Assembly: GCA_014379065.1 (NCBI GenBank)
Contig: JACMMM010000276.1
Location: 1 to 6,779 of the forward strand
Direction: 5' to 3'
From: Saprospiraceae bacterium
GTDB lineage: Bacteria; Bacteroidota; Bacteroidia; Chitinophagales; Saprospiraceae
Length of the DNA stretch: 6,779 nucleotides
This document shows, in pieces, positions 1-5,991 of this stretch. A model generated the notes under the pieces. It made no database searches and was not told where the DNA came from. It saw nothing but the letters and a program-made list of their open reading frames with translations. The translations under genes were made by a program, and so were the position numbers. The stretch's first letter is position 1, and each line of letters starts with the position of its first letter.

Positions 1-180
1 CAACTGGGGGAAGATTGCCAGAAAGTCCTTGAATTGTTCTTCCAAAAAGTCCCCATGGAGACCATCGCCGTCCAAATGGGTTTGGGCAGTGAGGCTAATG
101 CGAAACAACGCAAACGCCGATGCAAAGACCGTCTCACCGAGATTGCCCAACAGGACCCTGCTTACCCCGAATTGCTTTAA
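1..180 (+). CDS. ECF-type RNA polymerase sigma factor, C-terminal fragment (region 4)
   Basis: Only the last 59 codons are in the window; the frame is open from base 1 and ends in TAA at 178-180. The fragment begins QLGEDCQKVLELFF and continues through METIAVQMGLGSEANAKQ to RRCKDRL, which is the helix-turn-helix of sigma region 4 as seen in Bacteroidota ECF sigma factors (the usual pattern is C-x-x-(I/V)-L-x-L-F-(Y/F), then a hydrophobic, Met-rich first helix and a Lys/Arg-rich recognition helix). Region 4 contacts the -35-like promoter element. Region 2, which would settle the subfamily, lies upstream of the window. The gene sits 27 bp before an anti-sigma-like membrane protein, the usual arrangement for an ECF sigma factor and its regulator. 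It could in principle be another LuxR/HTH-type regulator tail, but the sigma reading fits better. Confidence 0.82.
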   Translation, partial: QLGEDCQKVLELFFQKVPMETIAVQMGLGSEANAKQRKRRCKDRLTEIAQQDPAYPELL

Positions 181-207
181 TCGGTCACCGTTTTCGACAC
201 TTTAACC

Positions 208-1083
208 ATGCAAAAAGAAATTCTACACGATTTGATCGAGCGCTACCTCGATGACGACGTTTCCGAAGCAGAACAGCAGACGGTGGATCGTCTCTTGGCA
301 ACGGATACCGAGTTCAGGAAGGCGCTGGAATTTCAACGCGCCATGCAGCTTCACTTGGGCGATCCGGGCGAATTGCGCCTTCATGCTGCATTGGATGATA
401 TTTTACTTGCCCCACCAACTGAAATTCCTAAGCCGCCTGCCAAACCAAAAAGTTCTGGCTGGCTTCGTTTCGGCGGCTTGCTGCTACTTTTGTTATTAGT
501 CGGCATTCCCGTTTGGTATTTTGGGGACAACCGCCCGATACCCACTGAACCAGTGCCCGCACAACAGCCCATACAGAAATCTCCCACCGAACCAATTGAG
601 CAGACTACTCCTGCCCCGATAAAAAACCCGTCAAAGGATTTGCCCAAACGCCAGATCGCCAGGGCCAATCCCAAAAGTTTTTTTAAACCCAATTCTGTAT
701 TTGAAGACCGCATCAACGCTAATGTCCGGGGCGACGGTGGCGTGGAGATTTCTTTGTCTAGCCCCGCAATTGGAGCAGTGTTTCATCCGGAAAATGGCAA
801 GATTGCCTTGCCGATAACTGGCATCTTAAGTGCCGACTCCTTGGCTCTCCTCCAACCGATTCGCCTGCTTATTTACTCGAATCGCCCCGAAAAAAAACAA
901 GCCCTTTTCAACTTGTCCTTGCCCTTTGAACCTGCCGGAGTAGAACAATATCGCATGGATTTTATCCAGCTACTCAGTCTTCGCCCCGGGCTTTACTATG
1001 TCGTGGCCGGACAAGAGCGCCCTGCTGAAGCCGGCGGCGGGTATCGGACGCTTTGGGTGGGGAAATTCACGGTTAAAGATTGA
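208..1083 (+). CDS. Single-pass membrane protein with anti-sigma-like N-terminus
   Basis: The protein has 291 residues. Residues 1-65 are a charged helical region (ERYLDDDVSEAEQQTVDRLL, then a TDTEFRKALEFQ stretch) that resembles the cytosolic N-terminus of Bacteroidota anti-sigma and zf-HC2-like regulators, in which a short helix bearing LxxxYLxGxLs is followed by a segment like xxLxxDPEfxxxL. Residues 66-83 are a Pro/Lys-rich linker, and residues 88-105 form one transmembrane helix with a run of seven leucines. Residues 106-163 are a Pro/Thr/Lys-rich spacer and 164-291 a beta-rich domain I do not recognise. The lysines and arginine before the helix suggest N-in, C-out topology. I see no cysteine in the protein, so the zinc-binding anti-sigma motif is absent. 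ATG 208 is the first start after the sigma stop and no Shine-Dalgarno is visible. The gene lies between the sigma tail and the TPR-CHAT gene, probably co-transcribed with both. Anti-sigma function is inferred from position and N-terminal style. Confidence 0.7.
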   Translation: MQKEILHDLIERYLDDDVSEAEQQTVDRLLATDTEFRKALEFQRAMQLHLGDPGELRLHAALDDILLAPPTEIPKPPAKPKSSGWLRFGGLLLLLLLVGIPVWYFGDNRPIPTEPVPAQQPIQKSPTEPIEQTTPAPIKNPSKDLPKRQIARANPKSFFKPNSVFEDRINANVRGDGGVEISLSSPAIGAVFHPENGKIALPITGILSADSLALLQPIRLLIYSNRPEKKQALFNLSLPFEPAGVEQYRMDFIQLLSLRPGLYYVVAGQERPAEAGGGYRTLWVGKFTVKD

Positions 1084-1119
1084 ATTCGATTCGACTTAAA
1101 CAATTAACCTTACCGACTT

Positions 1120-3999
1120 ATGAAAGCATTCTTCGCTTTTTGCTTTTGTCTATATTCCGTTTTTTCCTTCGGACAAATCGTGGATTCCACCGCGCTGCGA
1201 CAAGTGGATAGTTTGATAACGGTTTTGAGGCAACTCCTTCCCCAAGGAAAGTACGAGGAGGCAGAACAAGTCGGTGAAACGCTACAAAATCTGGCAGAGG
1301 ATGCATTTGGGACTGAGAATGCGACGTATGCACGTTGTTTGTACTCTAGGGGAAAGGTTTATTATTCGGAAAGAAAGTATAAGGAAGCGGAGCAGCTCTA
1401 TCTGGAGGCCAAAGCCATTCGAGAAAGGGTATTGGGCAAAGACAATGAAGATTATCTCCAAAGCGTGCGGAACTTGGCTTATTTGTACCATTATATGAAA
1501 CGATATGAAGCTGCCGAGCAGCTCTACATCGAAACCAAAGATATTCAACTCAAATTATCATCGGGCAAAGAAGATGTCGAATATGCCATCATTATAACCA
1601 ATTTGGCGGTCCTCTATCATGAGATGGGTCTCTATGAAGATGCCGAACCGCTTTATCTTAAAGCCTTAGCCATTTTCGGCAATTTGGATGATGAGAAGAT
1701 CCGCTATTCCCAATGCCTAAACAACATAGGAGCGCTGTATTTTTTTATGGGCAGCTATGACGTTTCGGAGCGGTCTTACCTCAAAGCCAACAAGATTAAA
1801 GGCAATGCCTTAGGCAAAGACCACCGAGAATATGCAACGGGCCTAAATAACTTAGCCCTTTTGTATGCCGAGACAGGGCGTTACGAAGAAGCCGAACGGG
1901 TTCACCTTGAGGCGCTGCACTTGCGGGAAAAGATATTGGATAAAACTGACCCTGAGTATATGCAGAGCTTGAACAACCTGGGGGAATTGTACGAGATTAC
2001 TAAGCGCTATAAGGATGCTGAATCTATGTATATCCAAGCTAGAGACATTACACAAAAATCTGAAGCAACGGAAAGCCCGGAATACGCCGCTATCCTCAAT
2101 AACCTCGCAAATGTGTATTACAAGACGGGTCAATATGGGAAATCGGACACGCTCTACCTCGAATCCAAAAACATCCGTTTACGAATGCTTGGGCCTAGAC
2201 ACTCTGATTATGCGCAAAGCCTGATCAATTTGGGCCTTTTGCAGTGCAAATTAGGGGATTATAAAGCTGCTGAATCCTATTATCAGGAAGCCAATACCGT
2301 CACGAATGCTCGTCTGTCCAATGCTTGCAGTTTCTTCACTGATCGGGAATTATCTGCCTACATCCAACTTTTTAGCAAAGACCTCGACCATTATTATTCA
2401 CTTGCTCAAAAGGATCCTGAGGCCTTGATTGGCTTTTCCGCCAGATGTTATAACAATATACTCTTCCACAAAGGATTCTTGCTCAACGCCTCCTCCAGCA
2501 TTCGCAATTTGGCCGCTTCCGACACCGCTGCTATTCGATTGAACAACTTGCTCAAATCCTACCACCGTCTCCTCGCAAAAGGATATGCCGACCTAATGGC
2601 AAAACAGATAGACGTAGCAGCGTTAGAAGAAAAAGCCAACACAACCGAAAAAGAACTCGTGCGCAGGGTGGCAGGCTTTGACGAGGCTGTTAAACAGGTG
2701 AACTGGCAGGAGGTACGGGCAGCATTGAAGCCAGGGGAAGCCGCTATCGAATTTATCCACTACCGTTATTACTCGCCCGACCCGACTGACAGTGTTCAGT
2801 ATGCGGCGCTTGTATTGCGGCAAGGCGATGCCCAACCTGTTATGGTATCGCTTTTTGAGGCACGTCAGCTGGCATCCCTCATTCCAGAAATCAATGACTT
2901 AGACCGCATTGACGAATTTTACAATTTTAAAACTGGCTCATCTGTCTATAATCTAATTTGGAAACCACTTGCCCAACTGCTCAAAGGGGTGGCCACCGTG
3001 TATTGTGCTCCAAGTGGATTGTTGCACCGCCTCAACCTCGGAGCAATACCGATCCCTCCCTCAACTGGGGGTCGGGGGCTTACTATTTCTGACCGACACC
3101 GTCTTGTTGTACTTGGCAGTACCCGCCAATTGATCCATCTGAAGGAAGCTATGTCCCCCAAAGCCTTGACAGCGGCGCTATTCGGCGGTATCCAATATGA
3201 TTCAGATTCCAGTGAAGTGGCGGCGAGCTTTTTGCGCGATACTACAGGGCAAAATGACCTTGGTACGAATGCTTCCGACAACGCTTTCCCCTATGAGCTC
3301 GCCACCCGCGGCGGCAGTGCCAGACCGTGGAAGCCCCTGCCGGGCACAGCATCTGAGGTGCAAAAAATCGCCACCCTTCTCCAAAAACATGGGTTTAAAA
3401 CCCAAATCGAGACGAACGCTGTCGCCACGGAGGAAAATTTTGGACAACTAGGCCGCACCCCCCCATCGCCCCGTATGCTGCACCTCGCTACACACGGTTA
3501 CGCTTTCCCGGATCCGAAGGAAGTCCCCCATTTTAAGAGAGGCTTGGGAGAAAGTCAACTGGTTTTCAAGCTCAGCGACAACCCTATGATCCGTTCGGGC
3601 CTAATCCTCGCGGGCGCCAACACGGCCTGGGTTACGGGGCATCCGCCCGCCCAGCGCGAAGACGGTATCCTCACGGCCTACGAGATCAGTCAAATGAACC
3701 TCTCCAATACTGAATTGGTCGTCCTTTCCGCCTGCGAAACCGGGCTGGGTCAAATCGAAGGTAATGAGGGCGTTTACGGCTTGCAACGTGCCTTCAAAAT
3801 CGCCGGGGCAAAATACCTCATCATGAGCCTCTGGCAGGTCAACGATCAAAAAACTGGCGAACTGATGATCGAATTTTATCACCAGTATCTCGACCGAAAA
3901 TTATCGGTACCTGAAGCATTCCGGATGGCTCAGCAGAAGATGCGGAAAAAGTATCCTTACAGCCCTTATGTGTGGGCCGCCTTCGTCCTCATCGAGTAA
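1120..3999 (+). CDS. Exported TPR-CHAT protein (caspase-like protease domain)
   Basis: The protein has 959 residues. Residues 1-19 are a short hydrophobic signal peptide ending in SFGQ, so the protein is likely exported. From about residue 38 to 395 there are about nine 42-residue tetratricopeptide repeats of the kinesin-light-chain-like type (pattern LYxxxgxYexAExxYlxAxxI...LGxxhxxYaxxLNNLA). Residues 400-600 are a helical connector. The CHAT domain spans roughly 608-959 and carries the expected dyad: His792 in LHLATHGYAF and Cys872 in VVLSACETGLG. It ends with the usual SPYVWAAFVLIE tail. CHAT domains belong to the caspase/separase clan and several are proteases; TPRs typically recruit partners. 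The substrate is unknown. The gene starts 36 bp after the membrane regulator and probably shares its transcript. Its last codons are repeated twice more downstream (see repeats). The catalytic residues look intact, so activity is plausible but not shown. Confidence 0.93.
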   Translation: MKAFFAFCFCLYSVFSFGQIVDSTALRQVDSLITVLRQLLPQGKYEEAEQVGETLQNLAEDAFGTENATYARCLYSRGKVYYSERKYKEAEQLYLEAKAIRERVLGKDNEDYLQSVRNLAYLYHYMKRYEAAEQLYIETKDIQLKLSSGKEDVEYAIIITNLAVLYHEMGLYEDAEPLYLKALAIFGNLDDEKIRYSQCLNNIGALYFFMGSYDVSERSYLKANKIKGNALGKDHREYATGLNNLALLYAETGRYEEAERVHLEALHLREKILDKTDPEYMQSLNNLGELYEITKRYKDAESMYIQARDITQKSEATESPEYAAILNNLANVYYKTGQYGKSDTLYLESKNIRLRMLGPRHSDYAQSLINLGLLQCKLGDYKAAESYYQEANTVTNARLSNACSFFTDRELSAYIQLFSKDLDHYYSLAQKDPEALIGFSARCYNNILFHKGFLLNASSSIRNLAASDTAAIRLNNLLKSYHRLLAKGYADLMAKQIDVAALEEKANTTEKELVRRVAGFDEAVKQVNWQEVRAALKPGEAAIEFIHYRYYSPDPTDSVQYAALVLRQGDAQPVMVSLFEARQLASLIPEINDLDRIDEFYNFKTGSSVYNLIWKPLAQLLKGVATVYCAPSGLLHRLNLGAIPIPPSTGGRGLTISDRHRLVVLGSTRQLIHLKEAMSPKALTAALFGGIQYDSDSSEVAASFLRDTTGQNDLGTNASDNAFPYELATRGGSARPWKPLPGTASEVQKIATLLQKHGFKTQIETNAVATEENFGQLGRTPPSPRMLHLATHGYAFPDPKEVPHFKRGLGESQLVFKLSDNPMIRSGLILAGANTAWVTGHPPAQREDGILTAYEISQMNLSNTELVVLSACETGLGQIEGNEGVYGLQRAFKIAGAKYLIMSLWQVNDQKTGELMIEFYHQYLDRKLSVPEAFRMAQQKMRKKYPYSPYVWAAFVLIE

Positions 4000-4049
4000 C
4001 TACGGCGGCTAAACCTTCGTCCTCATCGAGTAACTACGGCGGCTAAACC
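3980..4049 (+). repeat. Perfect 34-bp tandem duplication covering the CHAT stop codon
   Basis: The sequence has an exact period of 34 bp: bases 3980-4015 match 4014-4049 without mismatch. Each unit contains the codons for F-V-L-I-E plus TAA and then ctacggcggctaaa. The first unit is the real gene end, with its stop at 3997-3999. The second puts a silent copy of the same tail at 4016-4033 in a different frame. The perfect identity suggests a recent slippage event or an assembly artefact. Confidence 0.95.
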
Positions 4050-4055
4050 GCCTTT
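4038..4055 (+). terminator. Short GC hairpin, possible weak terminator after the CHAT gene
   Basis: GGCGG (4038-4042) and CCGCC (4048-4052) form a five-pair GC stem around the loop CTAAA, followed by only three T residues. It lies between the CHAT stop and the creD promoter, where transcription would be expected to end. The stem is short and the T tract poor. In the first repeat unit the right arm is missing because the duplication interrupts it. It could equally be a by-product of the repeat structure. Confidence 0.3.
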
Positions 4056-4070
4056 GTACTCATTGAGTGA
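4047..4070 (+). pseudogene. Diverged remnant of a CHAT gene 3' end (third copy of the tail)
   Basis: Read in the frame of its TGA at 4068-4070, this stretch encodes T-A-F-V-L-I-E-stop, against A-A-F-V-L-I-E-stop at the end of the functional gene (3976-3999). I count 19 of 24 bases identical. Apart from the first codon, every mismatch is synonymous: TTC/TTT, GTC/GTA, ATC/ATT and TAA/TGA. That pattern is expected of two coding sequences that diverged under selection, not of random intergenic DNA. It is probably the leftover 3' end of a CHAT paralogue, or of the older version of this gene before its end was replaced by recombination. Confidence 0.6.
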
Positions 4071-4103
4071 ATCAACTTCCTTAAAATTTTACATGCCCGG
4101 CTC

Positions 4104-4133
4104 TTGCGCTTTCAGATATTTAAAATAACTTTG
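4104..4133 (+). promoter_or_regulatory. Bacteroidota-type sigma-A promoter for creD
   Basis: TAACTTTG at 4126-4133 matches the TAnnTTTG -7 box exactly. A TTG at 4104-4106 lies 19 bp upstream of it, the spacing expected for the -33 element of Bacteroidota housekeeping promoters. Transcription would begin near 4139-4142, giving a leader of about 30 nt before the creD ATG. This separates creD from the upstream sigma/CHAT operon. Confidence 0.7.
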
Positions 4134-4169
4134 CATTTCAAAGTAATTTTACAATTCAAAATCTGACGC

Positions 4170-5507
4170 ATGGAATCCACCCAACCCAACACCCCCGAAC
4201 CCTCTTTTTTTCAGCGAAACGGCACCACGCTCAAGGGCGTACTCATCTTTTTCCTGATGTTGGTGCTACTAATCCCCACCTCCATGGTCGAAAGCCTCAT
4301 CTACGAACGGGAGGGGCGGCAAAGAGAGGCCATCAATGAAGTAAGCAGCAAATGGGGCCAAAGCCAGACCATTAGCGGGCCAATCCTCGTGCTGCCCTAT
4401 GAACAAACCCAGCGCAGCACCGACAACAAAGAGGTGTTTAAGGAGACGAAATTCGCCTACCTCCTGCCCGACGAACTTCAAGTGAACGGCCAAGTGACTC
4501 CCGAAAAACGCCACCGGGGCATCTTTGACGTTGTATTGTACGGCAGCCATCTGACACTGGAAGGCAATTTCAATCAACCGGATGTGCAAAAACTCATCCC
4601 TGCCGGGGCGGCGATTTTGTGGGACAAAGCCTCGCTCATGCTGGGCATCCCCGACCTGCGGGGCCTCGAAGACCAAGTGACGCTGCAATGGGACGGCCAA
4701 AACTTCATGTTTGACCCCGGAATCCCAGTATCGGACTTGCTCCAAAGTGGTATTCATGTGCCGATAGCACTTGAAATCGGAGGAAATGAAAGCGCTTCAA
4801 AAACGCATCTTTTCAAAATTGAGCTCTCGCTGAAAGGCTCTGGCACCCTGTTTTTTACTCCCGTGGGCAAAGTAACCGATGTGAAAATCACATCCCCCTG
4901 GGCCGATCCCAGTTTTACGGGCGCGTTTTTGCCCGACGAAAAAACGGTATCGCCCACAGGGTTTGAGGCTTCGTGGAAGGTGCTAAACCTCAACCGCAAC
5001 TACCCGCAGCAATGGACCAGCGATGTCCAAATCAATTTCAAGGAGAGCACATTCGGCGTAGATTTCCTGATGCCTGTTGACAATTACCAAAAATCCACGC
5101 GCTCAGTGAAGTACGCCATCTTGTTCATTGGCCTCACATTCCTCACCATTTTCTTTATTGAGATGGGCCAATCACGCCGGGTGCACCCGTTCCAATACGC
5201 GCTCATTGGCCTGGCGCTGGTGATTTTTTACACGCTGTTGGTATCCATTTCAGAACACCTCACGTTTAATTGGGCCTACCTCATTGCGGCTATCATGACC
5301 ATCGGAATGACGGGCTTGTACGCTCGCTCGCTCTTCCAATCCAACCGCATGGCCTTGTTTGTAAGTGGCACCTTGACTGTACTGTACGGCTTCTTGTTCG
5401 TGGTGTTGCAACAGCAGGATTACGCTTTGCTCATCGGAAGTTTGGGCTTGTTTGCCATTTTGGGCGTGGTGATGTATGTGTCGCGGCGGGTGAATTGGCA
5501 GGGCTGA
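4170..5507 (+). CDS. creD: CreD-family inner-membrane protein
   Basis: The protein has 445 residues, the usual CreD length. It has an N-terminal membrane helix (about 22-39), a large extracytoplasmic region (about 40-310), and a C-terminal bundle of five helices (about 313-331, 341-361, 365-386, 394-413 and 416-436). Family hallmarks are visible: SGPILVLPY after the first helix, the LNLNR motif at 272-276, FGVDFLMPVDNYQK at 295-308, then RSVKYAILFIGLTF, and HPFQYALIGLALVIFYTLL leading into SISEH at 359-363. In Escherichia coli CreD is a target of the CreBC two-component system and is linked to envelope integrity and colicin E2 tolerance; its biochemical activity is not known. No creB or creC is visible here. 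ATG 4170 directly precedes the polar N-terminus and follows a good promoter. The reading frame ends in adjacent TGA and TAG codons. Confidence 0.95.
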   Translation: MESTQPNTPEPSFFQRNGTTLKGVLIFFLMLVLLIPTSMVESLIYEREGRQREAINEVSSKWGQSQTISGPILVLPYEQTQRSTDNKEVFKETKFAYLLPDELQVNGQVTPEKRHRGIFDVVLYGSHLTLEGNFNQPDVQKLIPAGAAILWDKASLMLGIPDLRGLEDQVTLQWDGQNFMFDPGIPVSDLLQSGIHVPIALEIGGNESASKTHLFKIELSLKGSGTLFFTPVGKVTDVKITSPWADPSFTGAFLPDEKTVSPTGFEASWKVLNLNRNYPQQWTSDVQINFKESTFGVDFLMPVDNYQKSTRSVKYAILFIGLTFLTIFFIEMGQSRRVHPFQYALIGLALVIFYTLLVSISEHLTFNWAYLIAAIMTIGMTGLYARSLFQSNRMALFVSGTLTVLYGFLFVVLQQQDYALLIGSLGLFAILGVVMYVSRRVNWQG

Positions 5508-5544
5508 TAGACGGGTTTGTTTTTTGAAGCCGTACTTTTACCCC

Positions 5545-5880
5545 ATGTCCGACAATACATTACAACAAACCACTGACCTGATCCGAGCTCCTTTCGAACT
5601 GGAATCTGCGCCGCCACCGGCTGACGAGGCCGAATTGCTGGCCCTTCTTGCAGAACGCATCGAAGAGATGCTCATCAATCGCCAGGATTATCTGATGAGC
5701 CTACTCTATCGCCTCGATGTGCTGGAAGAAAAAATTCGCCCTGTCATGCATCCCAATGCGCCCGAACCACCGCATATTGGTTTGGCACGGCTCGTGCTCG
5801 AACGTCAAAAACAACGCGCTGAAACCAAACTCAAGATTAAGCCCGACCCTTTGGAAGGATTGGAAGGTTGGGAATGGTGA
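5545..5880 (+). CDS. Small hypothetical protein downstream of creD
   Basis: I place the start at ATG 5545, giving 111 residues beginning MSDNTLQQTTD. The frame stays open upstream to a TTG at 5524, which would add seven residues, but that start is less likely. I do not recognise a named family. Residues 25-65 form a strongly predicted helical segment with the pattern ELLALLAERIEEML, then a YLMSLLYRLDVLEEKI stretch. A second helix, ARLVLERQKQRAETKLK, lies near 80-97. The mix of acidic and basic helices suggests a small soluble, possibly oligomeric or partner-binding protein with no signal peptide or membrane helix. Small Bacteroidota proteins with a similar LLYRxDVxEeK segment followed by an xxxERQxQK segment exist to my recollection, without known function. 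It starts 37 bp after creD, so co-transcription is likely. The C-terminus ends in LEGLEGWEW, encoded by three imperfect 9-bp repeats. Confidence 0.75.
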   Translation: MSDNTLQQTTDLIRAPFELESAPPPADEAELLALLAERIEEMLINRQDYLMSLLYRLDVLEEKIRPVMHPNAPEPPHIGLARLVLERQKQRAETKLKIKPDPLEGLEGWEW

Positions 5881-5904
5881 GCAGAAAATCAGTTTTTGGT
5901 TTCT

Positions 5905-5912
5905 TACCTTTG
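5905..5912 (+). promoter_or_regulatory. Possible -7 box upstream of the acyl-CoA dehydrogenase gene
   Basis: TACCTTTG matches the Bacteroidota TAnnTTTG -7 consensus and lies 79 bp before the ATG. No TTG is found at the expected 17-23 bp upstream, so the -33 element is missing or weak. If used, transcription would start near 5918-5921, just at the foot of the inverted repeat that follows. Confidence 0.4.
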
Positions 5913-5922
5913 CACCCGATTG

Positions 5923-5957
5923 AATTTAGGAGGCAACTTGAAGTTGCCTCCTAAATT
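5923..5957. repeat. Perfect 17-bp inverted repeat in the intergenic region
   Basis: Bases 5923-5939 and 5941-5957 are exact reverse complements around a single G at 5940. In RNA this gives a stem of about 15-16 pairs with a loop of 3-5 nt (TGA to TTGAA). The arms read AATTTAGGAGGCAACTT, with A/T ends and a GC-richer middle, so both strands would carry a stem ending in U residues. It could be a bidirectional terminator for the 5545-5880 gene, a 5'-leader hairpin of the next gene, or a member of a dispersed palindromic repeat family. Confidence 0.9.
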
Positions 5958-5991
5958 TCAGCCTGCTAACCAATTTTTCGTTCAAAATATC

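Noticed and set aside
381..716. 111-codon open frame on the - strand with Gly/Cys-rich product
   Set aside because: It is antisense to the membrane regulator, and its composition reflects the complement of Pro-rich codons.
1120..3999. TPR-CHAT protein as a CRISPR-associated Craspase component
   Set aside because: There is no cas gene or array in the window, and the predicted signal peptide argues for export, unlike cytosolic type III-E TPR-CHAT.
3976..4070. CRISPR-like or other spaced array
   Set aside because: There are only two exact units with no spacers, and a third that is a diverged coding remnant; this is tandem duplication, not a CRISPR array.
4269..4757. 162-codon open frame on the - strand
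   Set aside because: It lies within creD, which is clearly coding on the + strand, and the translated product shows no recognisable domain.
5524..5544. TTG start adding seven residues to the small gene after creD
   Set aside because: ATG 5545 is a stronger start and gives a polar N-terminus; the extra residues, KPYFYP after the initiator, look like untranslated leader.
5851..5877. Three imperfect 9-bp repeats at the end of the small gene
   Set aside because: The units (TTGGAAGGA, TTGGAAGGT, TGGGAATGG) are short, in frame and explained by the LEG-LEG-WEW tail; there is too little to claim a functional repeat.
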